A stretch of 52,617 nt of DNA. Source: an uncultured Prevotellaceae bacterium. GTDB lineage: Bacteria > Bacteroidota > Bacteroidia > Bacteroidales > Bacteroidaceae. Both the position numbers and the translations under genes were made by a program. The notes under the pieces are model-generated. The model worked only from the letters and a program-made list of their open reading frames with translations, searched no databases and had not been told where the DNA came from. Positions 8,384 to 17,709 of this stretch are shown piece after piece (the stretch's first letter is position 1; the number at the start of each line of letters is the position of its first letter). The stretch covers positions 1 to 52,617 of the forward strand of contig CACZPU010000130.1 in NCBI GenBank assembly GCA_902783165.1, given 5' to 3'.

Positions 8384-9258
8384 ATCTTACGATATTCTGA
8401 AGGGCTCATACCTACGTGCTCCTTGAAATACTTTCCTAGAAAACTCTGGTTAGGGAAATTCAGCTGCTGAGCAATCTCCTTAATATTCATAGTGGTGTTT
8501 TTCAGCAAAACGCGTATTTCGAGGAGCACGTAGTTGTCAATCCATTCGTTAGGTGTCTTTTGGCTAACAAGTTTCACTGTTTCAGACAAATATTTTGGTG
8601 TGATGAATAACCTTTCACCATACCAACTTACTCTTCGCTCGCGTCTGAAATTCTCTTCCACCAATTTGATAAAGGCAGTAAAGATGGCTTCGGCACGAGT
8701 TTGCCGTTTGTCATTATTTTGCTGAAGTCGAAAAATGGCATTGCTCAAATCGTAAAGCATGGTGAGCAACAATGAACGCACTGCCTCGGTACGGAAATGA
8801 TGATTCTGGTCGTCAACTTTGTATTGCAGCGCCTTGTAATATTGGCTTATCATAAATGATTCATCTGCACTCAGGTTAAAAACCGGATGAGAACGTGAAA
8901 AGAGGAAGAGTGATGATAATTCATGAATGTCTTTGATGATTTCGTGATAGAAAACTTCTGACAACATGATTCCTATGCCATGGAAATCGGGACTTAGCAT
9001 GTAGTTGTCGAGCACCTGTCCGTTGTGAATCATAATCACATCGTTGGGGTGTACGTTTCGGTCCTCTGTGTCAACAGAATATTGTGCTTTTCCGTGAAGG
9101 CAGAGACCAACAATGATACATTTCACGCGGCGCGGTTCGTTGGGCAGTGGAAGATTAGCAAAGTCGTTTATGAGAAGTAGATCGTCGTTGATGAAACTAC
9201 CCTCATATACAACTTTGGTCCCAGCAATGCTCAGCTCGTTTATTTTAGCGGTTTCCAT
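8380..9258 (-). CDS. AraC-family transcriptional regulator
   Basis: 292 aa. The N-terminal half (about 20-180) resembles a cupin-like sensing domain, and the last 100 residues are a two-HTH AraC domain: [20 protein letters not shown], then [13 protein letters not shown], and [33 protein letters not shown] at the very end. The start codon lies 1 nt after the TGA of the GH95 fucosidase gene on the same strand, so the two are almost certainly one transcript and probably translationally coupled. That makes this the likely local regulator of fucosidase expression; the inducer is not visible from sequence. Confidence 0.92.
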   Translation of the reverse strand: METAKINELSIAGTKVVYEGSFINDDLLLINDFANLPLPNEPRRVKCIIVGLCLHGKAQYSVDTEDRNVHPNDVIMIHNGQVLDNYMLSPDFHGIGIMLSEVFYHEIIKDIHELSSLFLFSRSHPVFNLSADESFMISQYYKALQYKVDDQNHHFRTEAVRSLLLTMLYDLSNAIFRLQQNNDKRQTRAEAIFTAFIKLVEENFRRERRVSWYGERLFITPKYLSETVKLVSQKTPNEWIDNYVLLEIRVLLKNTTMNIKEIAQQLNFPNQSFLGKYFKEHVGMSPSEYRKI

Positions 9259-9259
9259 A

Positions 9260-11749
9260 TCAGATTATTTTTGTTTTTTTACCAGCTTTTATTTTAATAA
9301 TTTTACTTTCCCCGTTCACTCTCACCATAACTTTCCCACCTTCGTTGCTGAAAATCGATGCAGATTCCACCATGCCGTCTTCCCAACTCATATCAACAAC
9401 AAATCCGCCGCGTGCACACAATCCAGTGAAACTGCCGTCTTTCCATGCTTGAGGAAGAGCAGGCAGAAGGTCAATGATGTATTTGGGTTCGAAATCAGGA
9501 TCATATTGGCTTTGTAGTAGCATTTCACAAACACCCGCAGTTCCTCCGAAATTACCATCAATTTGGAATGGTGGATGTGCATCGAATAAGTTGGGATATG
9601 TTCCACCACTTCGTCTCCGATCGGGACCCTTGTATTTGTCTGGCGAAACGTAAGTGAGCAGTTTTTTGTAAATATGGTATGCCTGTTCACCGTTGCGCAA
9701 TCTTGCCCATAAGTTGATTCGCCAGCCCGAGCTCCATCCCGTTGTTTTGTCTCCTTTTAGTTCGAGTGTGCGTCTGCAAGCATCGAGAATGTTGGATGGA
9801 ACTGCGTTTTGCAGCATGTTGGATGATAGCAAATTTACGTAATGGGATATATGGTTTCCTGGAAAAAGTCCAATGAGATGACTTTGGTGCCTGTGATGTG
9901 GATCGTAGTCGTTCCAGTCGTAGTACCATTCATTCAGGTCACCATCTTTTCCAACTGTATAAGGATGAAGTTGTGCTTCGGCATCGACAAATATTTTTGT
10001 AGCAGGAATAATGCTGAAGGAGGGCGATTTTTTTAGAGTGGAACTCTCGCGCCATGCGTAGTTTGTGTTCCTGAACAATTCGCGGATGATAGCCAAGTCG
10101 GCAGTACCGCCATAACAAGTCATTCCGTGATAACCTTTGTCTGTTATGTATTCGTTTTCTGGTGAGGTGCTTGGAGCCGTAATTAGTTCATTTGGCTTTT
10201 TGGGATTTTCTATCAGCCAGCTTTTGCAGAAGTCAGCTGCTCCTTTCATTAAGGGATAGGCCACATTTTTGAGATGGTCTTTGTTTTGTGTGAACAGGTA
10301 ACGTTCCCACAAAGTGTTCACCAACCAGGCGCCTCCCAGGTTCCAGTTGGCCCATTCGGGTTTCTCGTTTTTCTCGCCCACAGGATTTGTCATAGCCCAT
10401 ATGTCACTATTGTGGCTGCTGCACCAACCCTTCTCAATGCCATAGTAGTTGGCTGCAGTATGTTTTCCGTTATCTGCCAAAGCTTTAATAAAGTCATCAA
10501 GGGGATCGGCCATCTCTGCCAGATTAGCTACAAAAGCTGGCCAATAATTCTCTTCGAGATTGATGTTTACGGTGTAGTTCCCTCTCCATGGTGAGAATTT
10601 ATGTGGTGTCCAAAGTCCTTGCAGGTTGGCGGGTACACCAGCCGTTCGCGAGGAACTGATAAGTAGATATCGGCCATATTGGAAATAGAGTGTTTCCAAA
10701 TAACGAGAGTTGTTGCCGTTGTCTGTATATTCTTTCAACAGTTGGTCGGTTGGGATTTGTGTCGATTCTTCATCTTCATTCTTTTGAACGGCTTTGCCTT
10801 CTACGATGTGAGTACGGTTGGCTCCTAAACATATTTTCACCCTGTCGTAGAAAGACTGATAGTCTTTTACGTGTCTTTCTTTCAGTTGATCGTAGGAATA
10901 GTTAACCAAATGCCAAGCATCATCGGCCACCATTTCTATATAAGGTGCACCTTCGCGTACAGGATGTTTGTCGTAGCCATTGAAACTTGTTTCATTGATA
11001 AAGTACAATATCAGTTCTGACGCATTGATCACTTGAAGTGTGGAGTCTGTCACTTCAAGTCTTCCATCTTTCAGTTTGGGTATCAACTGAAAACAATAGT
11101 GAATGCTGTTATCGCTGTCCCCTATGGCGTGTCCCATTAAGTTCATGCAGCTGGCGGAAGTCTTCACTTTGTGAGGTACTTGGGATGTGAGGACTAACTC
11201 GCAATTGATTTGTTGGGGCTTGTCGGATCTTATCCTGATTGCAATTACCTTGTCTGGATGAGATGCAAAGTATTCACGTGTGAACTTTACATCGCCTTTC
11301 TTGTAGGAGATGTTTACCAATGCACTATCGATGTTCAACTGCCTGTGGTAGTTGGAAACTTTGCCAGATGTATAGTCACGTATATAAATGGTGGATAGTG
11401 GCTGATAATGCTGTGAATTGTGTCCTTGAACATGCAGTTGAAGTGAGTCGGCCAACTGATAGTTCTCGTCGAACAAAGCCTTTCTGATTTCTGGAATCCA
11501 TTGGTAAGCGCCTTTGTCTTCCTGCCGATTAACTGGTTGTCCCGTCCATAAGGTGATGTCATTCAGATATAGAGAATCCACCTCTGTTCCACCATAGACA
11601 AGAGCTCCCAGCTTCCCGTTTCCTATTGGTAGTGATTCTTCAAAATACTGTGCTGGCTGACTATACCATAGTTTCATTGGCAACTGTTGTTGTGCTTGCA
11701 TGGCAGTGGCCGTGCATAAGTAAAGAAGTGAAAAAAGGTACTTTGTCAT
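9260..11749 (-). CDS. Glycoside hydrolase family 95, alpha-L-fucosidase
   Basis: Exported enzyme that removes terminal alpha-1,2-linked L-fucose from host or plant glycans by inversion. From ATG 11749 it has 829 aa and begins [20 protein letters not shown], a type I signal peptide. GH95 landmarks: N-terminal [31 protein letters not shown] with the two active-site Asn at about 395 and 397; STSPENEY with the catalytic Glu at about 531; [12 protein letters not shown] with the Asp at about 731. Longer in-frame starts were rejected because the promoter lies at 11787-11818. No CAZyme partners or SusC/D genes are adjacent. The AraC gene follows after 1 nt. Confidence 0.95.
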   Translation of the reverse strand: MTKYLFSLLYLCTATAMQAQQQLPMKLWYSQPAQYFEESLPIGNGKLGALVYGGTEVDSLYLNDITLWTGQPVNRQEDKGAYQWIPEIRKALFDENYQLADSLQLHVQGHNSQHYQPLSTIYIRDYTSGKVSNYHRQLNIDSALVNISYKKGDVKFTREYFASHPDKVIAIRIRSDKPQQINCELVLTSQVPHKVKTSASCMNLMGHAIGDSDNSIHYCFQLIPKLKDGRLEVTDSTLQVINASELILYFINETSFNGYDKHPVREGAPYIEMVADDAWHLVNYSYDQLKERHVKDYQSFYDRVKICLGANRTHIVEGKAVQKNEDEESTQIPTDQLLKEYTDNGNNSRYLETLYFQYGRYLLISSSRTAGVPANLQGLWTPHKFSPWRGNYTVNINLEENYWPAFVANLAEMADPLDDFIKALADNGKHTAANYYGIEKGWCSSHNSDIWAMTNPVGEKNEKPEWANWNLGGAWLVNTLWERYLFTQNKDHLKNVAYPLMKGAADFCKSWLIENPKKPNELITAPSTSPENEYITDKGYHGMTCYGGTADLAIIRELFRNTNYAWRESSTLKKSPSFSIIPATKIFVDAEAQLHPYTVGKDGDLNEWYYDWNDYDPHHRHQSHLIGLFPGNHISHYVNLLSSNMLQNAVPSNILDACRRTLELKGDKTTGWSSGWRINLWARLRNGEQAYHIYKKLLTYVSPDKYKGPDRRRSGGTYPNLFDAHPPFQIDGNFGGTAGVCEMLLQSQYDPDFEPKYIIDLLPALPQAWKDGSFTGLCARGGFVVDMSWEDGMVESASIFSNEGGKVMVRVNGESKIIKIKAGKKTKII

Positions 11750-11786
11750 ATTGTAAGATTGTTCATTATTTCGCATGATTATGGTG

Positions 11787-11818
11787 CAAATATAGTGTAT
11801 TTCTATGATACCTCCAAA
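11787..11818 (-). promoter_or_regulatory. Promoter of the GH95-araC unit
   Basis: Minus-strand TTTG (11815-11818), 20-bp spacer, perfect -7 box TATATTTG (11787-11794). The predicted start is near 11781, giving a leader of about 30 nt to ATG 11749. Confidence 0.8.
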
Positions 11819-11851
11819 TAATAAGGAAGAATTGAATAATTTGGGAAACAG

Positions 11852-11881
11852 AAAGCCATCTGTCATAAGGCAGATGGCTTT
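11852..11881 (-). terminator. gyrB terminator
   Basis: Perfect 11-bp stem (11852-11862 with 11871-11881) around an 8-nt loop, 30 bp after the gyrB stop. In the gyrB direction it is followed by a moderately T-rich CTGTTTCCC. Confidence 0.7.
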
Positions 11882-11910
11882 GAATAGGATAGGAAGATTC
11901 TGTTGGCTTT

Positions 11911-13881
11911 TTATGCGTCGATATTTGCATAAGTAGCGTTTTGCTCTATAAACTCACGTCGTGGCTCAACGTCATCGCCCATGAGCATGGAGAATATTTC
12001 GTCGGCTTCTGCGGCATTCTCAATCGACACCTGTTTTAGCAGACGTGTTGAGGGATCCATGGTTGTTTCCCACAATTGTTCGGGATTCATTTCACCCAAA
12101 CCTTTGTAGCGCTGTGTATGCAAGGCGCTGCTGTTCTCATCTCCAGCTACATATTTGTCAATAAATGCCTGCCGTTGCTGTTCAGTGTAGCAATATTCGC
12201 TGAATTTCTTGTATGTACACTTATAGAGTGGGGGAGTGGCAATATAAAGGTGTCCCTCCTGAATCACTTTTGGCATGAAACGGTAGAAGAGTGTCATAAT
12301 GAGCGTGTCGATGTGTGAACCATCGACATCAGCATCGGTCATGATGATGATTTTGTCATAGCGTAATTTGTCGATATTGGCTTCGCGGTCACCTTCACCA
12401 TCGACGCCGAAACGCACACCGATACTTTGTATGATGTTCATCACAGACTCTGCCTCAAAGACGCGGTGCCATTGCACTTTCTCAACATTCAATATTTTAC
12501 CACGTAGTGGCAGAATAGCTTGTGTGTAGCGGTCGCGTCCCTGTTTGGCTGAACCGCCTGCCGAGTCACCCTCAACGAGGAATATTTCACATTCCTTTGG
12601 GTCTTTGTTTGAGCAGTCGGCCAGTTTTCCGGGTAGACCACCACCTGACAATGGATTTTTTCTTTGGACACTCTCACGAGCCTTGCGTGCGGCAATACGT
12701 GCTGTGGCGGCTAACACAACTTTCTCGCAAATCTGCTTGGCCTCTTTCGGGTGCTCTTCCAAATAGTTGTTCAAAGCTTCTCCAACAGCCTGTTGTACAG
12801 CACCGCTCACTTCGGAGTTGCCAAGTTTTGTCTTGGTTTGTCCTTCGAACTGCGGTTCCGCAACCTTGATACTAATAACTGCTGTTAGTCCTTCGCGGAA
12901 GTCGTCACCGGCCAATTCTATTTTAGCCTTCTCAATCTGTTTGGAGATGTTAACGTCTTCGTCGGCATATTTCTTCAGTGTGCGAGTGAGAGCCATACGA
13001 AAACCTTGCAAGTGAGTTCCACCCTCAATGGTATTAATGTTGTTAACGTACGAGTGGATGTTTTCCGAATAGTCAGTGTTGTACATCACAGCCACCTCGA
13101 TGGGGATGCCTTGCTTTTCGGTCTTCAGATAAATAACATCGTCAAAAAGATGAGTACGGTGGCGATCCACGTAGCGTACAAATTCCTTCAATCCTTCCTT
13201 GGCATGGAACACTTCTTTCTTGGTCTTTCCATCCTCATCTGGTCTCAGGTCTGTCAGAGTGATAGTGATTCCTGCGTTGAGAAATGCCAATTCGCGCATA
13301 CGTCTTGCGATAATGTCCCACTGATAGGTAGTTGTGGTAAAGATGGACTTGTCGGGCCAGAACTGTTGGCGTGTGCCTCTCAGCTCTGTGTTGCCTACCA
13401 CCTTCACAGGATATAGTGGTTTTCCCTTCTCGTATTCTTGCTGATAAATTTTGCCATCACGGAACACTTGCGAAAGCATGTGGCTTGATAATGCGTTCAC
13501 ACAACTCACACCAACACCATGGAGACCGCCAGAAACCTTGTAGGAGCCCTTGTCAAACTTACCACCAGCATGTAGAACAGTCATCACCACTTCAAGGGCG
13601 CTCTTATGCATTTTCTCATGTTCGTCCACGGGAATACCGCGACCATTATCTTGTACTGTTATTGAGTTGTCTTCGTTGATAGTCACTTCTATATGGGTGC
13701 AGAAGCCTGCCATAGCCTCGTCAATCGAATTGTCCACCGTTTCATTCACCAAATGGTGCAATCCTTTTTCGCTAATGTCACCAATATACATGGCCGGTCG
13801 TTTGCGCACGGCCTCCAAGCCTTCGAGCACTTGAATATTGCTCGCTGAATAATTGTTTCCGTTGTTCAGATTATCTGCCAT
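11911..13881 (-). CDS. gyrB: DNA gyrase subunit B
   Basis: ATPase subunit of the type IIA topoisomerase that introduces negative supercoils with GyrA. The GHKL ATPase site is at the N-terminus ([11 protein letters not shown] with E47 and N51, then DNGRGIPVD and [13 protein letters not shown]). The transducer domain follows, and the TOPRIM domain has [26 protein letters not shown] and [11 protein letters not shown]. The C-terminus ends with [18 protein letters not shown]. Length 656 aa and the GyrB-type start ([24 protein letters not shown]) favour GyrB over ParE. It is monocistronic, with a -7 box at 13941-13948 and a terminator at 11852-11881. Confidence 0.97.
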   Translation of the reverse strand: MADNLNNGNNYSASNIQVLEGLEAVRKRPAMYIGDISEKGLHHLVNETVDNSIDEAMAGFCTHIEVTINEDNSITVQDNGRGIPVDEHEKMHKSALEVVMTVLHAGGKFDKGSYKVSGGLHGVGVSCVNALSSHMLSQVFRDGKIYQQEYEKGKPLYPVKVVGNTELRGTRQQFWPDKSIFTTTTYQWDIIARRMRELAFLNAGITITLTDLRPDEDGKTKKEVFHAKEGLKEFVRYVDRHRTHLFDDVIYLKTEKQGIPIEVAVMYNTDYSENIHSYVNNINTIEGGTHLQGFRMALTRTLKKYADEDVNISKQIEKAKIELAGDDFREGLTAVISIKVAEPQFEGQTKTKLGNSEVSGAVQQAVGEALNNYLEEHPKEAKQICEKVVLAATARIAARKARESVQRKNPLSGGGLPGKLADCSNKDPKECEIFLVEGDSAGGSAKQGRDRYTQAILPLRGKILNVEKVQWHRVFEAESVMNIIQSIGVRFGVDGEGDREANIDKLRYDKIIIMTDADVDGSHIDTLIMTLFYRFMPKVIQEGHLYIATPPLYKCTYKKFSEYCYTEQQRQAFIDKYVAGDENSSALHTQRYKGLGEMNPEQLWETTMDPSTRLLKQVSIENAAEADEIFSMLMGDDVEPRREFIEQNATYANIDA

Positions 13882-13940
13882 TTCTTTGTTTTCTATTTAT
13901 ATTGCGCTCACTTCTTGCGTCATTTTACTTATTTAGGTTG

Positions 13941-13948
13941 CAAAGATA
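13941..13948 (-). promoter_or_regulatory. -7 promoter box of gyrB
   Basis: CAAAGATA reads TATCTTTG on the minus strand, a perfect -7 box 60 bp upstream of the gyrB start. The -33 region lacks a clear TTTG. Confidence 0.6.
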
Positions 13949-14610
13949 CAAATAAAAAGCTAAAAACAGTGGTATTTACTTGCTAAAAATAGTCAAAAAA
14001 AACGGTGTTTCTCACGTTGTTTCCCATGATAATGCGTTTTAACACTCCTAAATCCCAGTTTATGCATGCTGTAAGCGGCGTTCCTGGCTATCAAAAACGC
14101 TATTTTTAAGGGTTAAAGCGTATATTTTGCAGAACGTTTGCCTACAACTGTTCCGTTAATGCGGCGGATTGCGGCTTGTTCAAGCAAGAACATTATATCG
14201 ACGGGGTGTTCAACAGCTTTACCCTGGTTCTGGTGCTGCCCCTGTGAATAGTGTATTGCGTGCTGAAGTTTATGCGGTGCGGGTTTTAGTTGTTTGTGCT
14301 CCAACTGTTGCATATTTAGATTGCAAAGATGCAAAAAAATGCTGTACGAAAAGATTAGGCTATTATATTCTATTTGACCCCTAATAAATAAACAATGCGG
14401 TCAGAAATGACCGCATTGTTTAACTGTATTTGAGAAATATTTGGGTCAACTTCTATGTTATTGCCAATAATTATTACTGACCAAGGCAAAGCAAATGACC
14501 CAAAACGTCTACACAAATGCCTAAATAAAATACTTTTTGTAATTGTCTCTGCAAATAAAATAAAAATATATAGGCAAACAAAAAATTTAGAAACAATCTG
14601 CTTATTTCAA
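13949..14610. other. Gene-poor region between gyrB and rpsT
   Basis: About 660 bp without a convincing gene. The part 14041-14340 is richer in GC than normal intergenic DNA here and has short open frames on both strands, which could be remains of a gene or an RNA. It ends in the strong hairpin at 14389-14422. A second inverted repeat, TTGGGTCA at 14441-14448 with TGACCCAA at 14496-14503, follows. The rest is AT-rich. Confidence 0.5.
14389..14422. terminator. 15-bp perfect hairpin with GAAA tetraloop
   Basis: Bases 14389-14403 pair without mismatch with 14408-14422 around a GAAA loop. No annotated gene ends next to it on either strand. On the minus strand it is followed by a T-rich TTTATTTATTA, on the plus strand by only a short T-run. 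It may close an unannotated transcript such as a small RNA. Confidence 0.6.
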
Positions 14611-14742
14611 TCAATATAAAAAATGAAACAACTCTATAAGTGAGTGCTTTCTCTTCTTTCGTACAGACGATTCGTTACTTGTGACTTCAAAGGTGAGTGT
14701 AATACGTCCTCCAAAGGCTATGTTGCCATAGGGGGATTTCAT
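14611..14742 (-). CDS. Possible 43-aa protein or gene remnant
   Basis: A minus-strand frame from ATG 14742 to TGA 14611-14613 begins MKSPYGNIAFGGRITLTFEV and ends with a basic RKKRKHS and a hydrophobic LIELFHFLY. The first half has the look of a folded beta-rich protein rather than chance sequence. It starts 13 nt beyond the T-run of the rpsT terminator, so read-through or a cryptic promoter would be needed. I do not recognise the family. It could equally be the remnant of a decayed gene. Confidence 0.35.
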   Translation of the reverse strand: MKSPYGNIAFGGRITLTFEVTSNESSVRKKRKHSLIELFHFLY

Positions 14743-14754
14743 TTTGTTCTTTTG

Positions 14755-14800
14755 TATATAAAAACAAAAAGGTTACTCCCGTAGTGGAAATAACCTTTTG
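14755..14800 (-). terminator. rpsT terminator
   Basis: On the minus strand AAAAGGTTA (14799-14791) pairs with TAACCTTTT (14775-14767) and is followed by a run of T residues interrupted by one G (down to 14755), a classical intrinsic terminator 28 bp after the rpsT stop. Confidence 0.85.
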
Positions 14801-14827
14801 TATGTTCAAAAAGCCAGTCTTTAGGCT

Positions 14828-15082
14828 TTAACCCAATTTGCTGATGTGCTTGCAGAGGCTTGATTTCAAGTTGGCAGCCTTGTTCTTGTGGATAATGTTA
14901 CGCTTAGCCAGCTTGTCGAGCATTTTTTGTACTTTTGGATACAATTCAACAGCCTCTTCCTTGTTGGTCATTGCACGCAGTTTGCGAACAGCGTTGCGCA
15001 TTGTCTTAGCATAATAACGATTGTGCAATGTTCTTGTCTTTGTCTGACGAATTCTTTTTTCAGATGATTTGTGATTTGCCAT
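14828..15082 (-). CDS. rpsT: 30S ribosomal protein S20
   Basis: Basic 84-aa three-helix protein that binds the 5' domain and helix 44 of 16S rRNA. It starts [21 protein letters not shown], the conserved S20 opening, and ends [18 protein letters not shown]. The start at 15082 is set by this family N-terminus; the upstream in-frame Met would add 39 non-conserved residues running towards the tRNA. It lies 153 bp downstream of tRNA-Glu on the same strand, so both are probably one primary transcript from the promoter at 15360-15391, with the mRNA released by tRNA processing. Confidence 0.97.
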   Translation of the reverse strand: MANHKSSEKRIRQTKTRTLHNRYYAKTMRNAVRKLRAMTNKEEAVELYPKVQKMLDKLAKRNIIHKNKAANLKSSLCKHISKLG

Positions 15083-15235
15083 TTTTGTTTTGAATTTTGT
15101 TTGAAAATTGTTAGCCTTGGGTCTTATACCTTTTGGTTGCCCTTGCGGATTAAAAAAATCCTCCGGCATCTTTTCACATGTGCACCATAGAGGACTCACA
15201 TGTTAGCGCATCTCTGCGCGATGACGGATAATTAG

Positions 15236-15307
15236 TAGTCCCTAGGAGAGTCGAACTCCTCTTTAGAGAATGAAAATCTCTCGTCCTAACCGATAGACGA
15301 AGGGACC
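15236..15307 (-). tRNA. tRNA-Glu(UUC)
   Basis: 72-nt cloverleaf on the minus strand. Acceptor GGTCCCT pairs with AGGGACT plus discriminator A (the terminal pair is G-U); anticodon stem AGAGA/TCTCT encloses TTTTCAT with anticodon TTC; T-arm AGGAG-TTCGACT-CTCCT. CCA is not encoded. It sits between recO (divergent) and rpsT, an arrangement common in Bacteroidales. Confidence 0.97.
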
Positions 15308-15359
15308 ATTTGCTCACATCATTCCAAATATGCAATTGGATTGGTGCAAAAAGCGGGTG

Positions 15360-15391
15360 CAAAGGTAGGGATTTTATTTTAATTCTGCAAA
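15360..15391 (-). promoter_or_regulatory. Promoter of tRNA-Glu / rpsT
   Basis: Minus-strand TTTG (15388-15391), 20-bp spacer, perfect -7 box TACCTTTG (15360-15367). The predicted start is near 15354, about 47 nt before the 5' end of the tRNA. Confidence 0.85.
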
Positions 15392-15406
15392 TTTTATTCA
15401 ATATTT

Positions 15407-15438
15407 TTTCGCAGAACGTTTGATTTTTGCTAATTTTG
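15407..15438 (+). promoter_or_regulatory. Promoter of recO, reaching the start codon
   Basis: TTTC (15407-15410, one mismatch), 20-bp spacer, perfect -7 box TAATTTTG (15431-15438). The usual distance from this box to the first transcribed base puts the transcription start at about 15443-15445, on or next to the recO ATG at 15445. Confidence 0.65.
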
Positions 15439-15444
15439 TAGCCG

Positions 15445-16173
15445 ATGTTGATAAAAACACGTGCCATTGTGCTTAGAAATATCAAGTATGGTGAGCAGAA
15501 AATAATAGTGGATCTGCTTACGGAAACCGAAGGTAGAGTTTCGGTAGTCACACGTATTCCTCAAACACAAAGGGGCAAACTGAAGAAACAATACTTCCAA
15601 CCGATGACACTGCTTGAGGTAGATGTGGACATAAGGGGGCGAGCCGATTTGCAGCACCTGCGCGACGTACGTCTGAGTCATCCCTATTCGGATATACCCT
15701 TTAACCCATTCAAGTTGAGCATTACATTGTTCTTAGCCGAATTTGTTTATTATAGTACTCGTATTGAACAACAGAATTCACCGCTTTTTGCCTATATCGA
15801 GAACAGTTTGCTATGGCTCGATGCTTGTCCCGCCAACTATTCAAATTTCCATTTGGTGTTTATGATGCGTTTGAGTCGTTTCATAGGTTTCTTCCCGAAC
15901 ATTGACGACTACCATGATGGTGATTATTTTGATATGCGTGCTGCATCGTTCACTGCTCATGCACCTATTCATACCTATTTTCTTTCGCCCGATGAGGCTG
16001 CACGTATCAGTACATTGATGCGTATGAACTATGAATCGATGCATCTGTTTAAAATGAACCATATCGACAGAAACCGTATATTGGATGTGCTGGTGGCATA
16101 TTATCGTCTTCATGTGCCCGATTTCCCAGAACTGCGTTCGCTGCCGGTGGTCAGAGACCTGTGGGCGGAATAG
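15445..16173 (+). CDS. recO: DNA repair protein RecO
   Basis: 242-aa cytoplasmic mediator of the RecFOR pathway that loads RecA on SSB-coated single-strand DNA. The N-terminal OB fold begins MLIKTRAIVLRNIKYGEQKIIVDLLT, with TEGRVSVVTRI next, and the C-terminal helical region follows (PCDxNF-like NYSNFHLVFMMRLSRFIGFFP, about 130-155). The zinc cysteines found in some RecO proteins are absent. The start agrees with the family and with the promoter, which would make the mRNA leaderless or nearly so. The gene ends 9 bp from the convergent DUF2149 gene. Confidence 0.93.
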   Translation: MLIKTRAIVLRNIKYGEQKIIVDLLTETEGRVSVVTRIPQTQRGKLKKQYFQPMTLLEVDVDIRGRADLQHLRDVRLSHPYSDIPFNPFKLSITLFLAEFVYYSTRIEQQNSPLFAYIENSLLWLDACPANYSNFHLVFMMRLSRFIGFFPNIDDYHDGDYFDMRAASFTAHAPIHTYFLSPDEAARISTLMRMNYESMHLFKMNHIDRNRILDVLVAYYRLHVPDFPELRSLPVVRDLWAE

Positions 16174-16182
16174 AGAGTCGGG

Positions 16183-16509
16183 TTATTCGGGGACATAAAT
16201 GATTTCGCCACTTTCCAATTGATAAGCTATGCCCACCTTGCGGCCGCGTTTTCCTGAAGCATGCTGTGTTTCGCTTGGAGTGAAGTGTTTTATTTGTTGA
16301 CCTTCTTTGGTAATGATTTCCATGTTTTCCTTGCCTGGGTTTTTTATCATCGTGAAGTCTTCCTTGCTGAATATTTCGGACATGTTGAAATGGGCTACCA
16401 AGGCCACCATCAACGCAACGGCAAAGACCATGGCAACATCGAAGAGGTTGGCAACGGTTTGCATCGGATCGTCGTCACCCTGTCGTAGTAGATTATTTGT
16501 TTTCCTCAT
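16183..16509 (-). CDS. DUF2149 protein, ExbD/TolR-like topology (HmuV-like)
   Basis: 108 aa from ATG 16509, which overlaps the TGA of the ExbB-like gene as ATGA; this coupling is why the start was preferred over one 21 nt further upstream. A short cytoplasmic N-terminus is followed by one membrane helix with an Asp near its start, D24 in ANLFDVAMVFAVALMVALV, and a soluble domain ending ESGEIIYVPE. DUF2149 occurs beside CobN and MotA/ExbB homologues in Bacteroidetes and methanogens. The single helix with one Asp plus a periplasmic domain is the plan of ExbD, TolR and MotB, so a role as proton-channel partner of the preceding gene is a reasonable inference. It is the last gene of the four-gene operon. 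Confidence 0.85.
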   Translation of the reverse strand: MRKTNNLLRQGDDDPMQTVANLFDVAMVFAVALMVALVAHFNMSEIFSKEDFTMIKNPGKENMEIITKEGQQIKHFTPSETQHASGKRGRKVGIAYQLESGEIIYVPE

Positions 16510-17117
16510 AATGCTTGTTCCTCCTCGCAAATTAAACGTCTCACATATTCTAGGTTGTTTAGTTCATGGGCAAACCAACGTTGGCGCACTTGCAACGTGG
16601 TCACGCCAATGGCGGCAATTACCATTCCAACAACAGTTGTGGCAAATGCCACCTGCATGTTGTAGGCCATTGACGATATGTCGCCTGTGGCCAATCCCAC
16701 CAATGCAGGGCCCATGGGGATGAGTGTTCCCATCAATCCGAGCATCGGGCCTAATTTCACCAACATGCGTGAACTTGAAAGCTCCTTTGCCGCTTCCACT
16801 TCATAATTGGCTACCACGCGCTCACAATAGGCTGCATTGGACTGGTTGGCTGACAAAGTCTTTAGGGCTTTCACATACAGCGAATTGGAGTCCGCCTCAT
16901 TCTTCTCTGCCAAGGAATCCAGTCCGTTTACCACCACATCCCTGTTGCCCGACTCAACGAAAGATACTTGTTCGTGAATGCTTTTGCGGCGGTAGAATTC
17001 TGATAAGAAACTCGCCGCCAACAGCAATGCCCTAAAGAAAAAAAGTAGCAGAAGTACTACAACTGGCACCAACAGCCCGTTGGAAATCCAGAACAGTATG
17101 TTAGAAATTGTTTCCAT
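16506..17117 (-). CDS. MotA/TolQ/ExbB proton channel family protein (HmuU-like)
   Basis: 203-aa inner-membrane protein. A first helix lies at about 10-35 (LLVPVVVLLLLFFFRALLLA), then a long cytoplasmic region, then the conserved pair of helices with LGPMLGLMGTLIPMGPALVG and VAFATTVVGMVIAAIGVTT (about 120-175). The GLMGT and ATTVVGM signatures match ExbB/TolQ, where these Thr residues line the ion path. In this family the protein forms a pentamer around a dimer of an ExbD-like partner, here probably the DUF2149 product. Genetic context (CobN upstream, DUF2149 overlapping downstream) suggests it energises the chelatase rather than a TonB protein. Confidence 0.9.
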   Translation of the reverse strand: METISNILFWISNGLLVPVVVLLLLFFFRALLLAASFLSEFYRRKSIHEQVSFVESGNRDVVVNGLDSLAEKNEADSNSLYVKALKTLSANQSNAAYCERVVANYEVEAAKELSSSRMLVKLGPMLGLMGTLIPMGPALVGLATGDISSMAYNMQVAFATTVVGMVIAAIGVTTLQVRQRWFAHELNNLEYVRRLICEEEQAL

Positions 17118-17141
17118 TATATTTTGTTTTATTATTTTCGA

Positions 17142-17672
17142 TTAATAACCTGTGATGACAATACACAACATGATGATGAGCAGATTCACGATGAAGAGCA
17201 TCTCTAGCCTTGCTTGTCTTCCGCCAAGCAACTGGTTGAATAGTTTACTGCCACCAACAACCGTCATAAATGCTAATAGCGCAGTCACCCAAGCCGTTAG
17301 TTTGAAATCGACACCAGGCAGCAAATAGAGCAATTGAGCTTGGAAATAGCATAGGGCAGGTATGACAAGCAAGCCTGGGTAGATATGCAATAGACTATAT
17401 AGCCATTTTTTCGACGGACAGGTAAAGCAAAAGGCTATCATTATAACCGACTCAAGTACCATGCAGACAGCCACATTGAGTAATATCTCCTTGGTGGTAG
17501 TAATCTGAAGAAACACGTCATGAGAAAGTTCGGTCATTCTCGGAGTCACACAAAGAGTGAATATTGCGAAGACGATGCCCACTGCAACCAATCCCTTTGT
17601 GGAGAAGAATCCCACCTTGAGCAAGAAACTCACGGTGACAAAACATGCCAAAATAGCAATTAGGTAATTCAT
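17142..17672 (-). CDS. Polytopic membrane protein of the chelatase operon (HmuT-like)
   Basis: 176 aa, almost wholly hydrophobic, with about five or six membrane helices (roughly residues 3-20, 24-44, 62-82, 92-112, 122-142, 154-174). There is no signal peptide or recognisable catalytic motif. I cannot assign it to a named family with confidence. Its place, 37 bp after the CobN-type gene and 24 bp before the ExbB-like gene, is that of hmuT in hmuYRSTUV of Porphyromonas gingivalis. It could be a permease for the metal or tetrapyrrole released by the chelatase, or a scaffold; this is inference from position. Confidence 0.75.
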   Translation of the reverse strand: MNYLIAILACFVTVSFLLKVGFFSTKGLVAVGIVFAIFTLCVTPRMTELSHDVFLQITTTKEILLNVAVCMVLESVIMIAFCFTCPSKKWLYSLLHIYPGLLVIPALCYFQAQLLYLLPGVDFKLTAWVTALLAFMTVVGGSKLFNQLLGGRQARLEMLFIVNLLIIMLCIVITGY

Positions 17673-17709
17673 TTCAAAGACATAAAGAATGATTCATCAA
17701 TCCACCATG

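Noticed and set aside
11750..11866. Longer start for the GH95 gene at 11866 or 11776
   Set aside because: The first lies upstream of the promoter and the second almost at the predicted transcription start; only ATG 11749 gives a clean signal peptide.
14113..14334. 73-codon minus-strand frame upstream of gyrB
   Set aside because: No start region, no family resemblance and a His/Gln-rich composition; kept only as part of the unexplained gap.
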